From: Sipunculus nudus
Lineage: Eukaryota > Annelida > Sipuncula > Golfingiida > Sipunculidae
Reading direction: 5' to 3'
Length of the DNA stretch: 64,000 nt
NCBI GenBank assembly: GCA_026874595.1
Contig: CM049307.1
Location: 96,572,330 to 96,636,329 of the forward strand
The number at the start of each line of letters is the position of its first letter. Within the stretch, counting starts at the first letter, position 1. The notes under the pieces were generated by a model. It did not search any database and was not told the origin of the DNA. It saw only the letters and a program-made list of their open reading frames with translations. This document shows, in pieces, positions 54,919 to 64,000 of the stretch. A program made the position numbers and the translations under genes.

Positions 54919-57900
54919 TAATTTATAAATTTGTTTTATTTATATACAAATTTTTCAGCTACCTATAGGCATCTTAATTTACCTCTGTTAATTAATATTA
55001 TTATGTGCAAAGTCCTATCTCATTCATCTTTTATGTTTAATTTACAATAATGTTAAACATGGAGGTTAGGAGAATTTGGATCTTGAGGATAGTAAGATCA
55101 GAGACAATGATAGTAAAATCTCCTGCAGATGTAAATGATAAGATACCATAAGGAATTGTGGAATATTTTAAATCTATTAATTAGATATTTTCTGCTTTTT
55201 TTCATGTCTGAAAATTAAATACTTTAAAAAGTTAATGTGTAGGATTTTCTAATATGTTTGTGGATACAATGTTCCAGCTTGTAAAAGAAATTTGGCATGC
55301 AGTCATAGTACTTGTAATAATTTGTAGTTCATGTGGACAACTTCTGTCATGGTAATTTGAGCTCACAGATGGCTTGCCATGCACGGAGTTATAACAGTAT
55401 ACAAAGTCATATTATTTATGAAGAATATTAATAAGCAGATTGAAAAATCTCTTCATTCAATGGAAACATGAATATAAATCAGGGGAAATTTGTGAGAATA
55501 ATATAATAAATATAAGAAATTCACTTTAGTTTGGACCAGATTGACTTAAAGGGAGGGAACAAAATCTCATCAGTGATTAGATAAAACTGATAGCAGTGCA
55601 CAAATAAGATCATTCTAATCCCCCTGATGACCTTTAGTGGCGTAGATTTCAGTGTTTTAGCCTTGTAACCACAGACTGTGTGTATTAGGTATTTTTTTTT
55701 TTATTTTTTTTGTACTTTGTGATAAATTGTGCATTTAAGGATCAATTATGTATAAAGCAGGGTGACACAGCCATTGATTGTATTTATTCCAATTAACTGC
55801 TCTGTATAAGAGACGTGCCTGTTAATTATGTATGTATTATACAATGTATTTCCTTAGCCATGATGGTGGGGATAGGATATTTGGGGTACAGTCTTATCAC
55901 CAAAACTGTCAGTCTCTTTTCACTATACTCTGCCTTCCTGGACTTTAGGTCAGCAAAATTTGATTTAAAGGTTCTCAAATATGTTGCAATGGCAAACACT
56001 AGCCACCCAGGAACAGGGAGCATTCTGAAGGGGCTACTCTCTTGTTTAATGTATATATACAGTTAGAAAGGTTGATTTGAAGAGTAAATCTGTTTGATGA
56101 AAATTGCTTTGTTAACAAATTTAGTAAGTTGGAATTATCCAGAATTAATAATCATTAACAAATCAACATTTTTCATCTTCATTTCTCAGTGATTACCTTA
56201 ATTTCTTCAGTAGCTATAATAGCACAAAATTAATTTATGTTTTAGTGCCTTAGGTTTTCAGTTACTATATCAGTGCTGTATGGTGTGACTTCAGATATTG
56301 TTCAAATTATCTTTGAGGAATCTTTGTGGCCTTCTATCGACACATTACCAAACATCATTCTATAATCAGTTCTGTCTTGTCACAAGGCATTTATCATATG
56401 TGTAGATATAAAATTATAATTTTTTAAATAATGAAAATTCATATTTTGGTAGATTCTATTAACTGTTTTCTGTTTTATCTGATATGAGCTCAGAATGACT
56501 TGAGACAGGTCCATGCACAATCTAATGACATTGTTAATTTTATCATGTTAGTGTTCTGTTCATTCACAGATCACCACTGTTATGTGTATGTTGATCATTA
56601 AGAAGAACCTCATCTTTCCTGCATACTTCAGGAAACTGCTTTGTCTGGGGATTAACTTTGACGAGCTACAGGATGAAATTAAACCACATTTTCTCATCAC
56701 AGTTGAGCATGCGCTCTTTTCCATGAATGAAAAGTTAATAGTTAATGGATGAGCATGTGCTTTTTGATATTAACTTATTACATAAGGCAAAGTTCGAGTA
56801 TACATACTTGTCTATAACTGAACAAGTATATTTAATTGTCAGTAAACCATGTTGAATGGACAATCCAATTTACCAGCCAACGAAGTTTCCCCCCCCCCCC
56901 AGACATTTATAAACACCTTCATATTCTACATAAAGTGTAGGGCATTTTTAATTAAAATAACTGTGTACACTTGTCAGAGATGCAGGGCACTTGGTGGTTT
57001 CTCTTTTGTTTACATTGCATGTCTGTATTTTGAGAGGTTTGCCAGCTATTTTAGTATGAGCTTATTTGTTGACAATAAATGGACTGCACTGCACTATGTC
57101 AGGATGCAATTTGCATATATTGTATAGGCATTCATTCAATTTTGTACAAATGTATATTTACATTTTATACCTGCAAATAAACCCATTCTTATGTATATTG
57201 ATCTTAGTATTTCTTTGTTGAATGTGGGTCCTGAAGCCTATAAAGAAGCATATTAAAGGTCAAAGGTGGAACCTTACTGCAGTATTATTAAATTATGTGG
57301 ATGTGGTCACCCAGGAGCATTATTATGGTTTCTTCTCAACCTATATGGGTCCAATCACCACCAAAACCCATCTTGATACTGACCTTATCAAACCTGATGC
57401 ATTCCTCACCTGCATTTCAAAACCCTTCAAGTGCTGCCATCTATAGTGGATGAAGAACTTGCAATAGGGCTCTAGACAGCTGATTTACATATGTAAATCC
57501 CTGAGAAAGAAAGGCAACACCCAGTGCCCCTTAAATATATGACAAAAAGCAACAGAATAGAAACCTTGTACCACAATAGCCCATAAGGTCCTAGAAGAGT
57601 TTTATTTGACAAATATTTCCTGATTTTTTCCCCCCCCCAATTATTTTGACTTTCACATTCCTGCATCATTCAATGAAACAAATCAAAATGATCAATATAA
57701 CATTTTATTGTACACAACAAGAGCTATTTACTTTCAAATATACAACACTGTTGACTAGCCAGTCATTTGCTGGGAGTATAGTGCATGCCTGAAAATACAA
57801 AGGTGAAAATCAGTCATTAAGGAATATTAAAATGTACACTGAAGCATCAGGATACTGATAATAGATCAAGTCACTTTATACATCATACATTTTTCATCAT

Positions 57901-58430
57901 AATTAATTGTTACACAATTTTTTTTAAATCCAAATAAGGCAATGGCTACACAGTACCACAATAAGGAACAGTATTTTAATCCTGCATGGCACCATGGCAA
58001 CAGATGATCATATGACCAGCTGATATTCATCAATCTGAGCAACTGACCCAAATATGATTGACAGGTTCACAATATTTTGTTTTGTTAACATGTCTGTACC
58101 ATAACTGCTTATATAAGGCTAAATTAGGGGTCACCCAGACCCCAAACTACCTCTCTCTGAATGTTTAATCTAACTGGTGTGACTATCATTAATGTACTCA
58201 TAATATTTTTTTCTGAATTTGTATTTTTTTCTATGAAATAACATGTATGAATTGATTTTCCCATGCCAAGAATGATAAGTAAACTGAATATTTGTCATAA
58301 CACTATGTCCGCAAACGTAGTTTCTTAAAACACAAGCTATGTACACATGCACTAACTGAATATTACAAGGCTCTTGATTATGTACAAAATATCGCATTGA
58401 AACCTGGATATTTAGGCAAAAAAAAAAATA

Positions 58431-58673
58431 AGGTATGGTTCTCAGGCACTTTTTTTTAGAAATCAGTGCGGGCGGGCGGTATTTTATTTTTGACCTTTTT
58501 TGGATGTTTCGATAAAAATGTCATATAATCAGGAAAAACCATGAAAATTACAAATATTTTGCTAAATACTACATAAATTGTATTATTTATCTTCTGGAAA
58601 GATAAAAATCAAAATAAAAATTTTTGATGCGGGGGGTTAAAATTGACGCGGGCGGTGCCTGAGAACCATACCT
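58431..58673. mobile_element. 243-bp element with perfect 19-bp terminal inverted repeats
   Basis: aggtatggttctcaggcac at 58431-58449 and its exact reverse complement at 58655-58673. The interior has two cgggcggg-type blocks next to the ends. Non-coding; lies in the predicted wbp2 3' UTR. Confidence 0.85.
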
Positions 58674-60589
58674 TTTATTTTTTTGGCCTTATAAATATTA
58701 ATCCTCAATGTACACAAATGAGATAAAACAGTATTTCATCTGAGTACAGATAATATAACATTAAACAAATTATTTAAGGTGATGCAATTCTATTTTCTCT
58801 AAAGGATAAAGAGATAACACAAGTCTACATAGTACACAAAAGAATGTATTCCACAGATATGATTTGTGCAATAACTAACATGTTCAGGGCAAATGATATA
58901 CTAGAAAATAAACAGGAGTATTGCATCACACTGAAGTACTGGTACTTAACCAAAGAAATTATGAAAAGTTCTTTTATGTCCAAAGTACAACTTAGCCTGG
59001 CTGGCTGGTACATTATTTACCTCCACAAACACCTACTGACAAGCTTTGGATATTTGTAAATTTGTATCTCTGGATATAGTTGTTATAAAATTACAGATAA
59101 ATAGCAAACACCTGCTTATATTACATCCCCCATTACAATCTTAACATAATCATATCACATACAGATATCAAACAGAACATATGATAGTTCACTGAATAAA
59201 AATAATTAACAAATAATTAACAAGACTACAAGTAAATACTTAAAATACTACATGTCAAACTGATGATGATTAGGTACCCAAGTCTTCAAAACAAACTTGA
59301 AACCCTTTGCACAGAAATATGTATGAATTCAAACAGTATGAGTGTGCAACTTTAAAACTGATAATAAATTATAAATAACTGGAACTGAATCATCTACAGA
59401 CTCTGGCAATCTCAGCAAGACTGGAGAACCCATTTAAATCATTTGTAAATCGTAGGAAACCTTGACATATATATATAAAATTGCATGAAAAAGGCAAATG
59501 CTTTTAGATTTAAAATATACAGCTGTGATATATTTTAGAAGATTTCGCAATGGAGTCCTCTGAATACCAATGCACTGACCTCTGTGACATAATTCCCACA
59601 AATTCCTTCTCTACATTGTATCAAAATTAACAGCTGAAGAACAATCATCAGATTTGAGAACTTCCTCTACAATATGCATCAATCAACTGAGATTTAATAT
59701 CTTTTCACAATGTGAACTCAATTTTAAATCAACATCTTTTTCACTTAATAAAGCTGGTGGTCACTCAACAGCAGTTGACTTGAGTTTTCCTTCTGGACTA
59801 AACCTGGGCATTAAAATTCAATAACATTAATAACTTGTTCTGGTTTATATAGTTGGTGCTGATTCACAGTATACGTCACAGCATGCAGACATAACTGTGC
59901 AAGGCAAGTATAAACACTGTGAAAAGTGATAATATTTCTCACTAAATCAACCAAGTGCTACAAGAACTAACATGTCTTCTCCCACACTTCACCCTGCTAC
60001 ATTTATTTCTTTTCAATAATTCCACAAACATGATCATAGATGTAATAATACAATCCATGCACAACTTAAGCTGTAATATGTTTAGTTACTGAGTATATTA
60101 TGCTGTACTGCTGTTACACTGACACAATATTTCACATGTAATATACCAGAAGTTAATTTTGTCATCATTTGAAAAAGAATGAATGTAAAAACATTTTACT
60201 GGACCTATGCCCAGTAACAGGCCTTTATACCAATGTTACAATTGTGATGTAATAATGGTTACCACAGTGATACACTCCAGGTCTCTAAGTGCCACTTGTT
60301 GATACTATACCATTTTTCTCCCCATCACCTCTGACAGATGTGGCCTGTACTTACAGCAGCACATAAAGACTTGTCAAAAATTTAGATTGTAATAGCACTT
60401 TCTGTTTATATCAGTTCACCATGATGTGTTCTGCATTTAGGTTAATTTTACTGGCATGATAAAAGAAATCATCTGTCATTATTAGTCAAGTTTATGATGA
60501 TTTGGTATGGATCCAGTTGAGTTTTAGCAATGTGGCCAGTACGTCCTAATGTTTATAATCACACAGTATGTTGCTGGTTTAGCTTATTG

Positions 60590-60847
60590 TGATGTGGTCT
60601 ATAGCAAGTTCAGTTCATACTGACATGCTGCTAGTCTCTAGCAAGTTTGGTTTACAGTAAAATGGTCTATAGCCAAATTAGTTTATGCTGAAATGGTCTG
60701 TGGCAGGTTTAGTTTACAGTGATGCTGGCTACAGCTAGATTAGTTTATGATGACATGGTCTGTAGCAGGTTGATTTTACAGTGGGCTTGATTGGTTTATG
60801 CTGACATGGTCTGTAGATATTTCATGTTACACTGTTGTGGTCTGTAG
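60590..60847 (+). repeat. degenerate tandem repeat touching the wbp2 stop codon
   Basis: About eight copies of a 30-34-bp unit (tgctgacatggtctgtagca-ggtttagttta). tggtct recurs at 60595, 60663, 60693, 60756, 60808 and 60838; the last copy ends at the complement of the TAA. Confidence 0.8.
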
Positions 60848-60978
60848 TTACTGGTCCTTCTTGTACTCTGCTGAATATGGGGGCGGGGCGCCCGTCGGGG
60901 GCTGCTGGGGCATGTACACGTTGTGGGGGTTTGCAGGATTGTAGTATGCTGATCCAGCTGCTTCTGCAGCTTTGGCAG
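60848..60978 (-). CDS. wbp2: wbp2 last exon: alanine block, third PPPY, stop
   Basis: Acceptor ctgttttttag, phase 1; stop TAA is the complement of 60848-60850. Encodes [36 protein letters not shown] and AEYKKDQ. A degenerate tandem repeat starts directly after the stop. Confidence 0.95.
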
Positions 60979-62931
60979 CTAAAAAACAGAAACAAATATT
61001 AAACATTATAATAATAAGATGTTCAAAGCACACAACACCTTTGTCCAATAAAGGTCAGTAAAGGGTCAAATTTAAAAATTTTTAATTTTATCCAAAAGTA
61101 TTTATCTAGACTACATAAATTTTCCAGTAAAATACCCTAAACGCTGACTCAGCAATTATAAATGGTAATCACTAACTATTATTATCATACATAGTTAACA
61201 GACATTAATAGAACCTTTGAGTTTAGTTTTACAAAGGAGGTGTCCTTAACTGAGAAGCATTCACGAGGTACAACTTCCCTGTGTGGTGAATTACTTTGAT
61301 CCAACCTGCATTTATTTCAAATTTTCAATTAAATATAAAAAAATTAATAATCTTAGGACAAAGTAAGCTAGAAAATAATCAATGTTAACTAAAAGAGAGT
61401 CAGTAACAACCATTTACATGAATACATTGAAATGAGCATTACGTTGATGGGCCAGGGTCAATGGCAACACACTTTGTTTGACAGCTGAAACCCACTGACC
61501 TGCAGCTGCATTTTGTGGTGGCATATGTCCGTTCTGCTGTGGGGGTGGTGCAAACGGCTGAAAGTTAGGGTCGATGCCAGGGTATGGGGGCGGTGCATCA
61601 GTCATATACACACTGTTGGCTGCAAATAAACATCCAAGAACATGCTATATATCACTTAATAATATTGTATTTATATATTGATCATATAGTTGTAATACAT
61701 TTAGTCATGTATAATTATATTTTTTTGCATTTTATGTACATTATCTTGATGTCAGTATGCTTTGAATTTGGCCTGGAACAATAGTGTATATATATTTATC
61801 TGAGGTTAATATTTGTCTTTTTTTCTATACAAAGTATTTTTTTAAACAAATGTGTCTCTGACACTTTTGGATTTCTTGATACAGGTGCAAGTTATATCAG
61901 CAATAATGAATATTGGAAGAGTAGAAAAATCTTTAAAATAATGATTTATTTACAAAACTGGATTCGGACTGACTATCTCTGAATAAACAATTATATGAAA
62001 AAGAGAAACAGAAAAAAGAAGATTCACAATACTAAGCAACAGAGAGCTTTATTATGTAGTTTTAAAACACTAAAGATTTCAGTTGTTCATAATTGCTGGT
62101 TTACTCACCAGGTGGTGCTGAAGGGAATGTCTGTACAGGAACGAAGCCATACTGCGGTCCAGAAGGAGGTGTGTATGCAGGGGGTGGGGCAGCGTAGTAG
62201 GGTCCAGAGGGTGGCATGTAGGGCGGGGGTGGTTCCCGCATCAACCTGGTGGCTGTCAGAGAAATGATCAAATAAAATAAGTTATATTCACTTGTACAAA
62301 GACTATTATGAAAGAGTTAAACCCTGCAAAATGGACTTTTTGCAAGACATCAAATCCTTTGTCTGGACACCTTGCTCAATTGTATGCATAATACATTTTC
62401 CATTCTTATTAGATTGTTAAAGAGAGGTTCTGTAACCTATACAACTTTTCAAATAACTGTGCAACATGAAACTGTTACAGCATATGTATTAGATAAAATG
62501 AACACCACAAAACAGAAAGAGAAAGGCTCTTGAATGAAGTATGGCAATGAGAGGTTAAGGTATTCTGTGTGATACAGTTTACAGGTAACACAAATAACTG
62601 TACACACCATCTGAAGTGGTCATACAGTGCTCTATGAGCATTATATTTTCATGTAAAATATACAAAGTGTTAAATATCTTATTTCACAGCTGTGTCTATT
62701 AATTTGCAGAACATATGCCTTTTCATATATACTCATTCTAACTACTAAATCATTATGGGCACTTGACTGTACATCAGTGTCCTATGGATCTGACTCTCCC
62801 CTGTTAACCTGTGACAGGTATTTGTTGAGTACACTGACCTCTCCTTCCTGCCTCCAGCATCGCCTGACCAAACTCAATGGCTCCTCCTGAATTAAACCAC
62901 AGCTTGAACTTGCCTTTCCCTTCCCAGTTTC
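60848..62931 (-). CDS. wbp2: WW-domain-binding protein 2 (WBP2) homologue, 5' end missing (whole gene)
   Basis: Four coding exons, all split in phase 1, encode the C-terminal part of a WBP2-type protein. It begins with the last part of a GRAM domain ([31 protein letters not shown]) and continues into a proline/tyrosine-rich tail with three PPPY motifs: [18 protein letters not shown] and GAPPPYSAE. It ends [20 protein letters not shown]...YKKDQ. The alanine-rich [21 protein letters not shown] block is diagnostic of WBP2. Known role: a cytoplasmic/nuclear adaptor and transcriptional coactivator that binds WW domains (YAP/TAZ, NEDD4-type) through PPxY. About 162 residues are visible. The N-terminal GRAM exons must lie beyond 64000. 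Convergent with sdk. Confidence 0.93.
61500..61619 (-). CDS. wbp2: wbp2 exon: proline-rich, second PPPY
   Basis: Acceptor tttatttgcag, donor G|gtcagt, phase 1 to 1. Encodes [39 protein letters not shown]. Confidence 0.92.
62109..62252 (-). CDS. wbp2: wbp2 exon: proline-rich, first PPPY
   Basis: Acceptor ctctgacag, donor G|gtgagt, phase 1 to 1. Encodes [36 protein letters not shown] and [11 protein letters not shown]. It contains one PPPPY and two PPSGPxY near-repeats. Confidence 0.92.
62839..62931 (-). CDS. wbp2: wbp2 exon: end of GRAM domain
   Basis: Minus-strand acceptor attttacag, donor AG|gtcagt, phase 1 to 1. Encodes [20 protein letters not shown] then [10 protein letters not shown]. 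The [10 protein letters not shown] motif is typical of the WBP2 GRAM end. Confidence 0.92.
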
Positions 62932-63157
62932 CTGTAAAATTAAAGGACACATCAAATCTATGATCACCTGACTTGATAAATGATGATCATCATCAGATAT
63001 GATTATTAATGTAACAATGAGCTCCGATATATTGTGGTTCATGAACGTTTCAAATTCACAATATTTGTGAAAGTGAAATGATTCAGAAAATAAAGCTTTA
63101 GTAAATGAGAGGTGCAATTATCGAAGGAAAATTGATAGATAAAAGAATAATATTATG

Positions 63158-64000
63158 GATAACTAGAATAAAGGTAGTCGACAAGCCACTACATGTATCC
63201 GCAAAAATCAAAGTGGGACGGGTGAAGAGAGGCATGGATTGAGTGGCAAGGGGAAATAGAGTGAGGTGTATTGCATATTAGCATGGTTGTCTGCAGCCGA
63301 AATGTGTATGTAGGTGGCGCCACCTGCCACAAAATCCAGAAAGCTATCCAAGTTGTACAAATATTCAAAATTTTAGGCAGATAAGTCAAATCACGGCTTA
63401 CATATGAGTGATTTTATCCCAAAGCTAACAAACAGAAGAATGCTGTGCGAAAATGGTTGCAAGTGGCGTGACCAGTTTTGTGTATGATGAAGAGCTAAGT
63501 GAGATCTATACACATGCAAAATTTATGAGGATACCTCAAACCAGTCCTGAGATATAAGCCTGGATGTCTGCATCCTGAAAGTGAATGATGGTGGAGCCAC
63601 CTGTCATAAAATCTAGAAAGCTATCCAGGATGTATACACATGTAAAATTTCAGGTAGATAAGTCAAACCACTGTGGAGATACAAGTAATTTTATCCCATC
63701 GCAGACAAACAGACGGACGCTGTGCAAAAATGGTTGCAGGTGGCACTACCAGTTTTGTGTATGATAAGGAGTTATGTGAGATCTATAGACATTAAAAATT
63801 TCAGGGGGATATGTCAAACCAGTCCTGAGATATAAGCCTGAATGTCTGCAGGGTAAACATAAATGTAGGTGGCGCCACCTGCCACAAAATCCAGAAAGCT
63901 ATCCAAGATGTATAAACATGCAAAATTTTAGGCAGATAAGTCAAACCACTGCCGAGATATATGAGTGATTTTATCCCATCGCAGACAAACAGACGGATGC
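63158..64000 (+). repeat. GGTGGCGCCACC repeat with about 278-bp tandem units
   Basis: Units recur at about 278-bp spacing: ggtggcgccacctgccacaa near 63313, 63590 (diverged) and 63868, each followed by aaatccagaaagctatcca and gcagataagtcaaaccactg. A second block atggttgcaagtggcgtgac occurs between them (63453, 63731). The array runs off the window edge. Its left part is the inverted partner of 1-203. Confidence 0.85.

Larger units (their letters stand above)
52469..57181 (+). other. sdk: sdk 3' untranslated region (extent uncertain)
   Basis: AT-rich sequence after the stop with several AATAAA candidates, e.g. about 53036 and 57176-57181; the latter is the last before the opposing gene's predicted 3' end. 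Which signal is used cannot be decided here. Open frames near 55815-56066 and 56849-57127 have no recognisable domain and are not called. The region holds the GCATNATGGGA repeats (52810-53220) and a short palindromic element (54828-54918). Confidence 0.4.
57680..60847 (-). other. wbp2: wbp2 3' untranslated region (predicted)
   Basis: Long AT-rich stretch downstream of the minus-strand stop without coding signal. Minus-strand AATAAA signals lie at 57704-57709 and 57601-57606 (seen as tttatt on +). It contains a 243-bp inverted-repeat element (58431-58673) and the stop-adjacent tandem repeat (60590-60847). An unseen 3' UTR intron cannot be excluded. Confidence 0.45.

Noticed and set aside
55815-56066. 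83-residue open frame in the sdk 3' UTR
   Set aside because: No recognisable domain, no splice context and AT-rich composition like its surroundings; most likely chance.

Overview
The window is animal (metazoan) genomic DNA: AT-rich, intron-dense, GT-AG introns, coding exons mostly 70-300 bp, and many short non-autonomous repeats. Several repeats (the AGCTCAGCTGAC-type element, the GTCTCCCC-ended element, the GGTGGCGCCACC-bearing repeats) resemble sequences I associate with mollusc and other lophotrochozoan genomes. The organism call is therefore 'invertebrate, probably a mollusc', at moderate confidence only.

Two protein genes can be supported, and they converge. From 11136 to 52468 on the + strand lies most of a sidekick (sdk) gene. 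It encodes a very large homophilic adhesion protein with Ig domains, 13 fibronectin type III (FN3) domains, one membrane helix and a cytoplasmic tail ending in the PDZ ligand -GFSSFV. I resolved 33 coding exons, about 2,061 residues in frame from Ig2 to the stop. The signal peptide and Ig1 are not visible and probably lie left of the window, so 1-11135 reads as a long 5' intron. On the - strand at the right, 62931 down to 60848, are the last four coding exons of a WBP2-type gene: the end of the GRAM domain, then a proline-rich tail with three PPPY motifs. Its 5' exons lie beyond the right edge. The two 3' UTRs appear to end about 0.5 kb apart near 57.2-57.7 kb.

The most interesting biology is in the sdk gene structure. 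FN3 domain 10 has one first-half exon (32725-32795) but two different second-half exons (33302-33530 and 37881-38118). Both start in phase 0 and end in phase 1, so including both would shift the frame: they are predicted mutually exclusive exons. A second possible alternative event is a 60-bp upstream duplicate of the FN3-8 acceptor region, which would add exactly 20 residues in frame.

The introns are full of repeats, several anchored on splice sites: a 55-bp minisatellite (31 exact-length units) whose unit derives from an exon end plus its donor, a 20-bp array that runs into an acceptor, a 23-bp array beside another acceptor, and a GT run beside a donor. Larger insertions include two about 2.6 kb direct copies of one element flanking five exons, an internally tandem element at 23.2-25.3 kb, and a 288-bp tandem array carrying nuclear-receptor-like half-sites. 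A 12-bp palindrome, GGTGGCGCCACC, recurs in three otherwise different repeat families. No transposase, reverse transcriptase, rRNA, true tRNA gene, CRISPR array or bacterial-type feature was seen. Family comparisons are from memory; no database search was run.
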